Shown here piece after piece: positions 36,016 through 44,276 of a stretch of 64,000 nt of DNA. The position numbers were made by a program, and so were the translations under genes. Within the stretch, counting starts at the first letter, position 1. Each line of letters starts with the position of its first letter. The notes under the pieces were generated by a model that saw only the letters and a list, made by a program, of their open reading frames with translations, was not told the DNA's origin and did not search any database. Origin of the DNA: JALORV01 sp963703945 (GTDB lineage: Bacteria > Pseudomonadota > Gammaproteobacteria > Burkholderiales > Burkholderiaceae_F); the NCBI GenBank assembly GCA_963703945.1, contig CAVPGM010000045.1, forward strand, positions 162,785 through 226,784, written 5' to 3'.

Positions 36016-37143
36016 TTAAGCCGCGCACGCGGCGGAGTTGGGTGGTGGAACCGCAACGGGGTGCGGGGTCGACTGCTTGGCCCGCGGCTTGACGCTGACG
36101 TGTTTGGGGTCGAAGCCTGCTTCGCGCGTCATCACCGCCCACAGGATGCGAGCGTTCTTGTTGGCCATGGCCACGCAGGCCTTCTGCCAGCCCACGCGCG
36201 CCGTCAGCTGCGCCAGCCAGCGCGCAGTCGGGTCGTCGCGTTTGTCGGCGCTCATCACCGCGGCCTTGGCACCCTGGATCAGCAGCGTGCGCAGGTAGTC
36301 GTCGCCGCGCTTTGTGATGCGCCCCAGACGGATCTTGCCGCCGCTGGAGGCCTGACGCGGTACCACGCCCAGCCAAGCGCCAAACTGGTGGCCGCTCTTG
36401 AACTGCGCGAAGTCACCGACGCCGGCCGTCAGTGCCGACGCACCGAGTTCGCCGATACCGATGACCTTGGCCGCACGCTTGGCTTCTGGGCTGCCACGAA
36501 CGTGTTGGCCGACCTGCCGGTCGCACCATTGCATGTGCGCGTCCAGCTCGCGCCAGTGCTCGAACGCCCGCTGCACTACGAGGCGTGCCGTCGTGCTGAG
36601 TTCGTTGCTCGCATCTTCGATCACGTCGGCCAGCACTGCGCGCAAGACTTTGGGGCTCTTGCCGAACACCAGGCCGAACTCCGTCAACACGCCGCGGATC
36701 TGGTTGATGCACGCAGTGCGCTCTTCCTTCAAGCCTTCGCGCACGCGGTGTAGGCTCATCACGCCTTGCTGCTCGCAGGTCTTGACCGGCACGAAGCGCA
36801 TGCCGGGTCGCGACGCCGCCTCGCAGATCGCCGCGGCGTCGGTGGCATCGTTCTTGCCGCCCTTGCCTTCCATGCGATAGGGCGAGACGAAGTTGGCTGC
36901 AATCAGCCGCGTGTCGAGCCCCAACGTGCGAAGCTTGCGGGCACAATGGTGCGCGCTCGAGCACGCCTCCATCGCCACCAGGCAGCCCGCGGGCAGCTGC
37001 GCGCACCAGGCGAAGAACTGATCGCGTTTGAACGCGCGTGCCACCGCGCGTCGGCCGGATGCATCCACCGCGTGGACATGGATCACCTGCTTGGCAAGGT
37101 CAACACCGACCCGCACGATCGCTCCGCGTGCAATCTCGCTCAT
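36016..37143 (-). CDS. IS110/IS1111 family transposase
   Basis: 375 residues. The N-terminal DEDD (RuvC-like) domain begins VRVGVDLAKQVIHVHAVD, with GKNDATDAAAICEA as the third motif region. The C-terminal transposase_20 region follows (KVIGIGELGASALTAGVGDFAQFKSG, then RISSGGKIRLGR-type residues). The frame is intact. ATG 37,143 is preferred to upstream in-frame codons because it begins the conserved domain. Confidence 0.93.
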   Translation of the reverse strand: MSEIARGAIVRVGVDLAKQVIHVHAVDASGRRAVARAFKRDQFFAWCAQLPAGCLVAMEACSSAHHCARKLRTLGLDTRLIAANFVSPYRMEGKGGKNDATDAAAICEAASRPGMRFVPVKTCEQQGVMSLHRVREGLKEERTACINQIRGVLTEFGLVFGKSPKVLRAVLADVIEDASNELSTTARLVVQRAFEHWRELDAHMQWCDRQVGQHVRGSPEAKRAAKVIGIGELGASALTAGVGDFAQFKSGHQFGAWLGVVPRQASSGGKIRLGRITKRGDDYLRTLLIQGAKAAVMSADKRDDPTARWLAQLTARVGWQKACVAMANKNARILWAVMTREAGFDPKHVSVKPRAKQSTPHPVAVPPPNSAACAA

Positions 37144-37321
37144 GGGCTTCCCCTTTTCAGTTTCGGATTGATGCTCGCAACTCAATCTTGGTGCTTCGAC
37201 ACCGTTACTGGAAGCCGGGAAGTCCCTTCGTATTCGCGGTGGGAACTGCGCGGAGGTTTGTCGTCGTTGTTGCAGTCGTACCTTGATCGATGCGGGCATG
37301 TGTCCGCGCCTGATCGAGGAG

Positions 37322-38200
37322 ATGACGATGACACCACTTCGGCAACGTATGTTGGACGCGCTCGTGCTGCACGGCAAGGCCGCGCGTACGCAAGAGGCTT
37401 ACATCGAAGCCGTCGCAAAGCTGGCGCGGCACTATCGGTGCAGCCCGGACCGACTGAGTGACGAGCAGGTGCAACAGTACCTCCTGAACCTGGTGCAAGC
37501 GCGCCACTTGGCACGCTCGAGCGTCAACCAGGCCGGCTGTGCGTTTCGGTTCTTCTACGGCACCGTGCTGGGCCACGACGGCAAGGCATTCCAGATTCCA
37601 CTGGCCCGCGCCCCGCAGAAGCTGCCCGAGATTCTGTCGCGCGAAGAGATTGCACGGCTGCTGGCGTGCGCGCAGCACTTCAAGGCGCGCACCGTGCTCG
37701 CCAGCGCCTACGCGCTCGGCCTGCGCGTGAGTGAGTTGTGCGCGCTGCGCATCGAGCACATCGATTCGGCCGCTGACCGCATGTGCGTGCGCGTGGTGCA
37801 GGGCAAGGGGGCCAGGGACCGTTACGTGCCACTGAGCGCCGACCTGCTCGAGGCGCTGCGCCTGTACGTGCAGGCGGTGCGGCCCCGCCCGTGGTTGTTT
37901 GCCGCCGCCACCGATGCGAGCCGGTCACTGAACATCGAGCAGGCGCAGCGCTGGTATCACCGCGCGCGTGATGCGGCCGGCATCACCAAGGCGGGCGGCA
38001 TCCACAGCCTGAGGCACTGCTATGCAACGCATCTGCTGGAGGCCGGGGTCGACTTGCACAGCATCTCGCAGTGGCTCGGCCACGGCCACGTGAGCACGAC
38101 CGCGCGCTACCTGCACCTGGCACGGCCGGATACGCCCGACGGCGCTCGTCGTGCGCCACTCGCCTTGCTGTCGGGCCTGCCCGCATTGCTGCCGCACTGA
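37322..38200 (+). CDS. XerC-like tyrosine recombinase of the IS91-like element
   Basis: 292 residues. An N-terminal SAM-like domain is followed by a catalytic domain with Arg in ALGLRVSELCALR, HSLRHCYATHLLEAG and the nucleophilic Tyr in STTARYLHL. Accessory recombinases of this sort accompany some IS91-family transposases; their role is not established. It lies 22 bp before the transposase. It lacks the IntI-specific patch, so it is not an integron integrase. Confidence 0.9.
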   Translation: MTMTPLRQRMLDALVLHGKAARTQEAYIEAVAKLARHYRCSPDRLSDEQVQQYLLNLVQARHLARSSVNQAGCAFRFFYGTVLGHDGKAFQIPLARAPQKLPEILSREEIARLLACAQHFKARTVLASAYALGLRVSELCALRIEHIDSAADRMCVRVVQGKGARDRYVPLSADLLEALRLYVQAVRPRPWLFAAATDASRSLNIEQAQRWYHRARDAAGITKAGGIHSLRHCYATHLLEAGVDLHSISQWLGHGHVSTTARYLHLARPDTPDGARRAPLALLSGLPALLPH

Positions 38201-38222
38201 GCGCGACCCGGTTCACACGGCG

Positions 38223-39413
38223 ATGTCGGCCACGCTGGCCGAGGTGCTCGCGCGCTTCGGGCCGCAGTATCTCGCGCGCCACGGCTTGAGCCGCGCGCAG
38301 GCGAGGGCCTGGCGCGCCATCGCCGCGTGCCGCACTGCCGCGCTCGGCGGCGAGCGCCTGCAATGCGACGGCTGCGGGGCCGAGCAATGGCGCTGGCATT
38401 CGTGCCGTAACCGCCATTGCCCGCGCTGCCAGAAGCAGGCTGCCGACGCGTGGCGCCGTGCACGCCTGGCCGAGTTGCTCAACGTGCCGTATGCGCACCT
38501 GGTGTTCACGCTGCCGCATGAACTCAATCCGTTGGCGCGCGCGCACGCCCGGTGGGTGTACGAAACGATGTTGGCATGCACGGCGGCCACACTCACCGAG
38601 TTCGCCGCCAATGCGCGCTGGCTCGGCGGGCAAGCTGCCTTCACCCTGGTGCTGCACACGTGGACGCAGGATTTGCGGCTGCACATCCACGCGCATGCGC
38701 TCATCGCCTGCGGCGCGCTCACCGACGACGAACGCTGGCGGCGGCCGGCGCGCTCAGATCGGTTCCTGTTTCCGGTGCCCGCACTGTCCCGGGTGTTCGC
38801 CGGCAAGTTCTGTGCAGCGCTGGCCGCCGCCGAGTGCGACAGCCGTCTGCCCCAAGACCCGGCGGCCACGGTCAGTGCGTGGCAGCGGCGCCTGCGCACC
38901 TTGCGCGCCACACCGTGGGTCGTGTACGCGAAGACGCCGCTGGCCGGACCCGCCGCCGTGCTGGACTATCTGTCACGCTACACGCACCGCACCGCGGTCG
39001 GTCACGAGCGCATCGTCGCCGTGGACGGTGACGGCGTGCGGTTGCGCGTGCGCGCCGATGCGCACGGCGGCAAGAAGGTGCAACGCATCGACGGGGCCGA
39101 GTTCATCGGCCGCTTCCTGCAGCACGTGCTGCCATCCGGTTTCAAACGCATTCGCCACTACGGACTGCTGGCAGCGCGCCACAAGACACAACGCCTGGCG
39201 CAGGCGCGTGCGGCGCTGGCCATGCCGGCGCCCAATCCGATCGCACGCGAGGTGGTGTCCGAGTTCATGCGCCGCGTGGCGCACATTGACATCGCGCGCT
39301 GCCCGCACTGCCGCGGCGGCTTGCGCCTCGTGCAGCGCTGTGCCCCTGTGCGTGGGGCCCCATGGCCAACGGCGGGCAAGACCTTCACCGCTGCCGTGCC
39401 GCAGGCACCGTGA
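38223..39413 (+). CDS. IS91 family transposase (HUH, rolling-circle type)
   Basis: 396 residues. N-terminal zinc-binding motif CDGCGAEQWRWHSCRNRHCPRCQ, the HUH motif HIHAHALIACG near residue 158, and the DYLSRYTHR region carrying the catalytic tyrosine. The C-terminal end has a further zinc-like CPHCRGG. The frame is intact, so this copy may be active. Confidence 0.93.
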   Translation: MSATLAEVLARFGPQYLARHGLSRAQARAWRAIAACRTAALGGERLQCDGCGAEQWRWHSCRNRHCPRCQKQAADAWRRARLAELLNVPYAHLVFTLPHELNPLARAHARWVYETMLACTAATLTEFAANARWLGGQAAFTLVLHTWTQDLRLHIHAHALIACGALTDDERWRRPARSDRFLFPVPALSRVFAGKFCAALAAAECDSRLPQDPAATVSAWQRRLRTLRATPWVVYAKTPLAGPAAVLDYLSRYTHRTAVGHERIVAVDGDGVRLRVRADAHGGKKVQRIDGAEFIGRFLQHVLPSGFKRIRHYGLLAARHKTQRLAQARAALAMPAPNPIAREVVSEFMRRVAHIDIARCPHCRGGLRLVQRCAPVRGAPWPTAGKTFTAAVPQAP

Positions 39414-39699
39414 GACACATCGCGCCGATGTCGCAACCTTTGACTGCCATTGTCCCCAGCCGGCGCCGCACCCGCTGGCGTCCTGCCTTCGTGCGCTCAG
39501 TCAACATCGGCACGCCGCGCGGCATCAGATCACCGCGAATCGAGTACCAACGGGGCCATCGCGATCGACCAGCGCATCCCGCGCCCGCTCGACTCAGCCG
39601 CTCGCGCGCCTGATCATGGCGCCACAGGCCGCCTGAACCTTACACTGCCCATTCACCGTTCCGCCCGGCCAATACCGAGCGGCGGTTCAGTCCAACGAG

Positions 39700-39761
39700 G
39701 TTTATCGGCCGCCATGCCGCAGTCGTGCCTTCGCTCATCGCCGCCGCGGCGGCCGATAAAC
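39700..39761 (+). repeat. Subterminal palindrome of the IS91-like element
   Basis: A perfect 14-bp inverted repeat (39,700-39,713 with 39,748-39,761, arms GTTTATCGGCCGCC) lies 7 bp from the element's right end. The same structure is at 61,705-61,766 in copy 2. By analogy with IS91 terminal hairpins it may mark the replication origin or terminus. Confidence 0.75.
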
Positions 39762-39781
39762 GCTATTCGTTAGGCATCGCC

Positions 39782-40207
39782 ATGTCTCAGCAGTTGCCCG
39801 GCCGCCGAATCGATGCGTTCTTCTACGGGCTGTTCATGGATGAATCCATTCTCCGTCAGAGTGGCGTTACACCTGTCAATCCACGTCGCGCGTATGTCTC
39901 TGACTTCGCGCTTCGCGTTGGCCAGCGCGCCACCCTCGTACCTGCTGTAGGCGCCAAGGCATTTGGGATGCTCGTGGCTCTCACTCATGCGGATCTCGAA
40001 GTGCTCTACACCGCTCCTGGTCTGGAGCACTACCGACCGGAAGCCGTTGTGGCACAAGCGCTGGAAGGCTCATCTGTACCTGCGCTCTGCTACAACCTAC
40101 GCGAAGCGCCAGGCCCGGGCGAGCGCAATGCCGAATACGCCAAGCGTCTGAGAGGCGTCCTCGGTGCTTTGGGCTTCCCACGCGAGTACATCGAGTCAGT
40201 GCAGTGA
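39782..40207 (+). CDS. Gamma-glutamylcyclotransferase-like (AIG2) cassette protein
   Basis: First cassette gene. 141 residues with an N-terminal YGLFMDESIL segment and ATLVPAVGAKAFGMLVALTHADLEVLY, recalling the AIG2/GGCT fold (variant of YG[ST]L). The catalytic glutamate position is not certain, so cyclotransferase activity is not assured. ATG is 13 bp after the GTTAGGC cassette boundary. Confidence 0.7.
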   Translation: MSQQLPGRRIDAFFYGLFMDESILRQSGVTPVNPRRAYVSDFALRVGQRATLVPAVGAKAFGMLVALTHADLEVLYTAPGLEHYRPEAVVAQALEGSSVPALCYNLREAPGPGERNAEYAKRLRGVLGALGFPREYIESVQ

Positions 40208-40214
40208 ACCCGCT

Positions 40215-40292
40215 GCCTAACCCTTCGCTCCAGCCGACCTGCTACGGCTGGCTTCGCCAGCCTACGCAGGCGGCTGAGCTCAAACGTTAAGT
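40215..40292 (+). other. attC site 1
   Basis: R'' GCCTAAC at 40,215 and R' GTTAAGT at 40,286. The arms CCAGCCGACC/GGCGGCTGAG and a central hairpin GGCTGGCTTCGCCAGCC form the expected stem. Confidence 0.93.
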
Positions 40293-40695
40293 GACATTCA
40301 TGCAGCGCTCGTTCTACCCAAGGTGGTTGACTGTCGCCGCTCCGCTGCTGGCGCTGCTCCTTGGCGTCATACACGGCGCTTCTTTGCTGCTCACTGGCGA
40401 AGGCGGTCTCGATTCGTTTCTTTTCATGCTACTTGCCGCCTCGCTGCTGCCCTACGTCGTTTGCTTCCTGCTTGCGAAGCTGGCCAACAACATCGGGGCC
40501 GCGCTAGGAGGGTTGCTAGCGGTGTCGGTGCTGGATGCCGCCATGTACTGGTCGGTCTTCGTCCAACCCAGGGGATCGACCGCCGCGCTTGGTCTCCTAT
40601 TTGCGCCAGTCTGGAAGCTCTTTGTGGCACTGCCAGTCGGCGCACTTATCGGATTCGCGATAGATGCAGCGCTTACGAAGCGCTTTCTCACTTAA
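40291..40695 (+). CDS. Cassette membrane protein, unknown
   Basis: 134 residues with about four hydrophobic helices, for example VAAPLLALLLGVIHGASLLL and LFMLLAASLLPYVVCFLLA. No family recognised. GTG 40,291 or ATG 40,300 may be the start; the cassette boundary is at 40,286, so the leader is almost absent. The stop lies within the next attC. Confidence 0.7.
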   Translation: MTFMQRSFYPRWLTVAAPLLALLLGVIHGASLLLTGEGGLDSFLFMLLAASLLPYVVCFLLAKLANNIGAALGGLLAVSVLDAAMYWSVFVQPRGSTAALGLLFAPVWKLFVALPVGALIGFAIDAALTKRFLT

Positions 40696-40758
40696 CTCGT
40701 TGCTGCAACCGATCCGGTCGCGCGCCGCGCGCCCGGGCGGCTGAGCGTTGCGTTAGAC
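40691..40758 (+). other. attC site 2
   Basis: R'' CTTAAC at 40,691 and R' GTTAGAC at 40,752, with a GC-rich stem between. The stop codon of the upstream gene is part of R''. Confidence 0.85.
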
Positions 40759-40765
40759 CCTTCGT

Positions 40766-41434
40766 GTGCCTCGCCTCTATAAATACCTTCCGGCGAAGTA
40801 CGTTCAGGCATTTGTCCGCGAGGGCGCTGTTCTCTTTCGGTCGCTCTCCTGCTTCCGCGACTACGAGGACGCGCAGGTGCGCGGCGACGAGTTCGAAGGT
40901 ACAAGACTCCATCGCCCACAGAGCGGGCTTGAGATCACACTTGCTGCAAGCCAGCAGACGATCGTCTTACCCCATTCCTTCGAATCATCTGCGAATGAAG
41001 ACGACATCTTTGTCTTCTGTCTCAGCACCGTTCTCAGCTCGGACCTTGCCGCCCAGTTCCAAGCCAGCGCGTGCGTCGAGATTCACAACTCTGCCAGGTT
41101 CATTGCCGGCGTTCGTGCAGCTCTGCTGCGCAGACCGTCAATCAAGAGCAAGCTCCTTGTTCATGGCGAGGTCAAGTACTACACGCCTGACCAGCCACCA
41201 ATTGTCGATTGGGCTCTCCCTGAGCGGATCGCAATGTCGAAGCTCAGCGTCTACATTCCGCAGCATGAGTACCGCCTTGCCTTCGCGGTCAACGACGCGT
41301 TCCGCGTCGAAAACACCCAGCTCCGCCTCGTATCGCCGGGCGAACGCAGGCGCCCACGATTAACGTCGCATCCGGAACGCATCTTCAAGCTTGGTAGCCT
41401 GGCGAGCATATGCACTGTCCATCGCTTCGGCTGA
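40766..41434 (+). CDS. Cassette hypothetical protein, possibly DUF2971-like
   Basis: 222 residues starting GTG 8 bp after the boundary. LYKYLPAKYVQAFVREGAVLFRSLSCFRDYEDAQV resembles the opening of DUF2971 proteins, as does DIFVFCLSTV later. The match is a pattern impression only. No signal peptide or membrane segment. Confidence 0.65.
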   Translation: MPRLYKYLPAKYVQAFVREGAVLFRSLSCFRDYEDAQVRGDEFEGTRLHRPQSGLEITLAASQQTIVLPHSFESSANEDDIFVFCLSTVLSSDLAAQFQASACVEIHNSARFIAGVRAALLRRPSIKSKLLVHGEVKYYTPDQPPIVDWALPERIAMSKLSVYIPQHEYRLAFAVNDAFRVENTQLRLVSPGERRRPRLTSHPERIFKLGSLASICTVHRFG

Positions 41435-41438
41435 AAGG

Positions 41439-41517
41439 GTCTAACCCTTCGTTCCACACCGACGTGCTACGGCTGGCTGCGCCAGCCTTCGCAGGCGGGT
41501 GAACTCAAACGTTAGGC
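41439..41517 (+). other. attC site 3
   Basis: R'' GTCTAAC at 41,439 and R' GTTAGGC at 41,511, central hairpin GGCTGGCTGCGCCAGCC. Confidence 0.93.
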
Positions 41518-41535
41518 GCTGCCCATCCCTCTCAT

Positions 41536-42051
41536 ATGCGACTCCTCCTCGCACTCAGAGCTCTCTTCTTCGTCCTGCTGCTACCCGGTACAGTGGCCGG
41601 CTACATCCCATTCAGCATCCTCCGAGCCGGAAACCTACTGCGCGTCCCAGGCCTCGGGCTCGCCTCCGTCTGCGCCGCCGTCTTCGCCATCACCGGTGCT
41701 CTTGTCCTCCTCCGGTGCGTCTGGGACTTCTTCGCCGCAGGCAAGGGCACTCTCGCCCCTATCGATCCCCCACGCTTCCTTGTTGTCCGAGGTCTGTACC
41801 GCTTCACCCGCAACCCTATGTACAACGGCGTCATCGCCCTCATCCTCGGGGAGGCGTGGCTTTTCCGGAGCATCGGTCTGGCAAAGTACGCACTTCTAGT
41901 CCTCATCCTCTTCCACTTGTTCGTGGTCCTCTACGAGGAGCCTGTCCTTGAGTCACAGTTCGGGGAGTCGTATCGGGCCTACCGGCGTGCCGTTCCCCGC
42001 TGGGGCTTCACGACTCGGCCGTTTCAAGAGAGCACCGGGAGCACCGCCTAA
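41536..42051 (+). CDS. Isoprenylcysteine methyltransferase-like (ICMT/PEMT) cassette membrane protein
   Basis: 171 residues with about four membrane segments. The C-terminal family signature is clear: VVRGLYRFTRNPMYNGV, then EEPVLESQFGESYRAYRRAVPRW. Members transfer a methyl group from SAM to lipid-like or unknown substrates at the membrane. Complete and intact. Confidence 0.88.
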   Translation: MRLLLALRALFFVLLLPGTVAGYIPFSILRAGNLLRVPGLGLASVCAAVFAITGALVLLRCVWDFFAAGKGTLAPIDPPRFLVVRGLYRFTRNPMYNGVIALILGEAWLFRSIGLAKYALLVLILFHLFVVLYEEPVLESQFGESYRAYRRAVPRWGFTTRPFQESTGSTA

Positions 42052-42140
42052 CATGCCGTTGCAGCTGACTGTCACGAGCCCTGCCGGCGCGAGTACGCGC
42101 AGCACGGCTCGCGCCAGCAGCTGAACGCCGGTCGTTAGGC
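42046..42140 (+). other. attC site 4
   Basis: R'' GCCTAAC at 42,046 and R' GTTAGGC at 42,134. Longer than its neighbours (95 bp), with CAGCTGA arms. Confidence 0.9.
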
Positions 42141-42145
42141 GGCAC

Positions 42146-42718
42146 ATGAAACCACCCGCTGACCTACTCACCCTGCTGGAATACCGAATGCACGCGGTCG
42201 CGGTTGGCCACATGGCACTAAGCCGGTCAATGTCATGGGATGAAGCGCCGAGCATTCAGATCCTTTTCGACGGAACGCTGGTAGTTGAGGGGAAAGCTAC
42301 CGCCTTTACGAACCCCGCAATCGAGGCTGCAATCATTCATGCGCGCGCTCTGCTCGAGTTCTTGGGCCTGGGCTTGGTCCGCAATAGCCAAACGAAGCTT
42401 AAGGAGCGCGCGAGGCGCGACCCAACAGACTACCGGGTCGAGCAGTTTGGCGCTCTCTCGAAGGTTTCAATCGCCAGAGCCGTCAGGTCCTACCCGGGTA
42501 CAGCGGAAGAGGCTGAAGCAGCCCTCGCGTATGTCATCTACTTGGCCAACAAAGGTCTAGCCCACACGGCATCATCGTTCACCAAGCACGATCAGGGGGC
42601 GCACTTGCTAGAGGTCGCGCTGCGTGGCGTGCCAGTACTCGTGGTCAACAACTTCTATGTACTGCTCGGCCTTCCGCCGCCAACATATGTACCGTCTCAC
42701 CGGCTGCGTGCCGCCTAA
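42146..42718 (+). CDS. Cassette hypothetical protein
   Basis: 190 residues, not recognised. It is mostly helical in appearance (AIEAAIIHARALLEFLGLGLV, EEAEAALAYVIYLANKGLAH) with no membrane segment. The helical bundle plus conserved-looking HAR and NKGLAHT recall abortive-infection or HEPN-like small proteins, but this is a loose impression. ATG is 12 bp after the cassette boundary. Confidence 0.65.
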   Translation: MKPPADLLTLLEYRMHAVAVGHMALSRSMSWDEAPSIQILFDGTLVVEGKATAFTNPAIEAAIIHARALLEFLGLGLVRNSQTKLKERARRDPTDYRVEQFGALSKVSIARAVRSYPGTAEEAEAALAYVIYLANKGLAHTASSFTKHDQGAHLLEVALRGVPVLVVNNFYVLLGLPPPTYVPSHRLRAA

Positions 42719-42779
42719 CCATTCGCTCCAGCCGACGTGCTACGGCGCCGTAGCACTCGGCTGAGCTCAAACGTGAGGC
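42713..42779 (+). other. attC site 5
   Basis: R'' GCCTAAC at 42,713. R' reads GTGAGGC at 42,773, a substitution in the otherwise invariant GTT triplet, which may impair recombination. The arms match the array consensus. Confidence 0.85.
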
Positions 42780-42872
42780 TTCAGAGACAATGTCTGCAGG
42801 CGCGGCCCGGTCGCAATCCCGCAACTCGAACCGGAACAGAATGCGCTTGTTCAATCACCTCATGATTCCAGC

Positions 42873-43397
42873 ATGAGTTGCCCCGAGCGTGTCTGGGTCG
42901 GTCCGCACTACGAGCCTCTGCGAGTCTTGGTGCTCGGCGAGTCTTGGTACGGTGACTATGAGGGCGACCTTGTCACCGACGCGGGCTACATTGCTGCCTA
43001 CTTGGCGAACACGCAGATTGATCGCATGTACACCAAGGTGGCAAACGCATCAAGGCTTGGCAAGCGGAAGTTCTGGGAGTCGGTTGCTTTCACCAACTAC
43101 GTACAACGAGTCGGCGCCACGCTGGACTCCCGGCCAACGACTCAGCAGTACCTCGATGCACAAGACCGACTGCGTCGACTCCTAACGGAACTGACGCCGA
43201 AGGGTGTTTGGATTCTCGGCACCGAGCAAGGTGCGTACTCCGAACCTATGGTGCGTGCAGCAGGAATTGCATGTGAAGTCTCGCCGCATCCGACACGCCG
43301 TGGAGTTACCAACGCGTGGCTTGGCGAAGGCTGGCACGCTCTCACTGGCACGCTGCAAAGACAAAGAGCACTACCACATGCCGGCGCCGACGCCTAA
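42873..43397 (+). CDS. Cassette protein, uracil-DNA glycosylase-like superfamily (tentative)
   Basis: 174 residues. LRVLVLGESWYGDYEG near the N-terminus and EVSPHPTRRG near residue 140 occupy the positions of the active-site and HPS-like motifs of the uracil-DNA glycosylase fold, and VWILGTEQGAYSEPMV fits the central strand. Catalytic activity is not implied. The ATG is ~94 bp inside the cassette. I see nothing else in the leader. Confidence 0.6.
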   Translation: MSCPERVWVGPHYEPLRVLVLGESWYGDYEGDLVTDAGYIAAYLANTQIDRMYTKVANASRLGKRKFWESVAFTNYVQRVGATLDSRPTTQQYLDAQDRLRRLLTELTPKGVWILGTEQGAYSEPMVRAAGIACEVSPHPTRRGVTNAWLGEGWHALTGTLQRQRALPHAGADA

Positions 43398-43469
43398 CCC
43401 ATCGCTCCACCTGACGTGCTACAGCGGGCTTCGCCCGCTTCCGCACGCAGGTGAACTCAGACGTTGGGC
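43392..43469 (+). other. attC site 6
   Basis: R'' GCCTAAC at 43,392 and R' GTTGGGC at 43,463, central hairpin GCGGGCTTCGCCCGC. Confidence 0.92.
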
Positions 43470-43548
43470 GTATTGCTGCCACATGGAGCCAGTTGCGGCG
43501 CCCCTCAACGTAGACGGTAACGATCGATTGCCGAGAAAGGATATCGAG

Positions 43549-43956
43549 ATGGAAACGAAGCGCTCAGCGTTCCTGACCGTGGCCTTCTTCGCTCTGTTTC
43601 TCCCATTGCTGGCATTTGCCCAGCAGGCCCAGCAGCCGACTGGTCCGCAGCAGCCGCCGTGGGATTGGCCTGGTCCTTGGCACATGTGGAGCGGCGGCTG
43701 GGGATTCTGGTGGATCTTCCCGCTGTTCATGTTGTTCATGATCATCATCTGTGTCGCCATTTTCTTTCTCGGTCACAGATCAGGCAGCGGCCACCATCAT
43801 TGGGGACCGTGGCAGATGATGGACCGAGGCCGCTCATGGGGCGATCCGACCTATTCCGCGCTGCAGATCCTGAACGAGCGCTTCGCGAAGGGCGAGATCC
43901 AGAAGCAAGAGTACGAGGAGAAGAAGGCCGTCATCCTCTCCAGTCGGCAGCACTAG
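43549..43956 (+). CDS. Cassette SHOCT-domain membrane protein
   Basis: 135 residues. ATG 43,549 begins a signal-like segment (SAFLTVAFFALFLPLLAFA). A Trp/Gly/Pro-rich linker and one strong membrane helix (FPLFMLFMIIICVAIFFLG) come next. The C-terminus is a SHOCT domain (SALQILNERFAKGEIQKQEYEEKK). A His-rich HHHWG stretch follows the helix. It shares its cassette with a metal-binding-motif gene 36 bp downstream, so a role in metal handling at the membrane is plausible. Confidence 0.8.
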   Translation: METKRSAFLTVAFFALFLPLLAFAQQAQQPTGPQQPPWDWPGPWHMWSGGWGFWWIFPLFMLFMIIICVAIFFLGHRSGSGHHHWGPWQMMDRGRSWGDPTYSALQILNERFAKGEIQKQEYEEKKAVILSSRQH

Positions 43957-43992
43957 AGATTTCAAACACCATCACTCGGGGAGTGACGTCAA

Positions 43993-44211
43993 ATGACTCA
44001 AGGCCAGGAGGCGTCGAAACTCTATCTTTGCCCCATGCATCCGGACGTTCGTCAGGCGACACCCGGAAAGTGCCCAAAGTGCGGCATGGCATTGCTGCCC
44101 GAAGGTACTAGGTTCGGCATGCTTCGCCACATGATCAAGAGCCCACTGATGGTCATCATCATGGTGGCAGTCATGGTCGCGATCATGGCGGCGATCATGA
44201 TGATGCGCTAG
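43993..44211 (+). CDS. Cassette heavy-metal-binding-domain small membrane protein
   Basis: 72 residues. The motif YLCPMHPDVRQATPGKCPKCGMAL is the heavy-metal-binding domain found in front of copper ATPases and CusB/CzcB proteins. It is followed by a single Met-rich membrane helix (MVIIMVAVMVAIMAAIMMM). Methionine clusters suit Cu(I). Probably co-expressed with the SHOCT gene as a two-gene cassette. Confidence 0.85.
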   Translation: MTQGQEASKLYLCPMHPDVRQATPGKCPKCGMALLPEGTRFGMLRHMIKSPLMVIIMVAVMVAIMAAIMMMR

Positions 44212-44276
44212 CGGTCTCGCTCCAGCACTATTAACTCAGAGTGATGCGCGACGTTCCTGTTTGACATGACCAATAC

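Larger units (their letters stand above)
35618..37234 (-). mobile_element. IS110 family, IS1111-group element
   Basis: 1,617 bp absent from the second IS91-like copy, so both ends are known to within a base. Subterminal inverted repeats are present: TACAAGGACTTCC at 35,619-35,631 and its near-complement at 37,218-37,232, as in the IS1111 group. The transposase occupies 36,016-37,143. The remaining 398 bp (35,618-36,015), downstream of the transposase, hold no credible gene and are the expected place of the guide RNA of such elements. Confidence 0.82.
35603..39768 (+). mobile_element. IS91-like element with tyrosine recombinase, copy 1
   Basis: Ends were set by aligning with copy 2: both start GAACTAAACCGCTGA and end CGCTATTC, and both are flanked by GTT on each side. 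It carries an XerC-like recombinase and an IS91-type transposase. It lies at the GTT/AGGC point of the presumed attI-cassette 1 junction. An IS110-family element interrupts its left end. Between 39,414 and 39,768 there is no gene, only a subterminal palindrome. Confidence 0.85.

Noticed and set aside
37322..38200. A second integron integrase
   Set aside because: It lacks the IntI-specific patch and is paired with an IS91 transposase in both copies.
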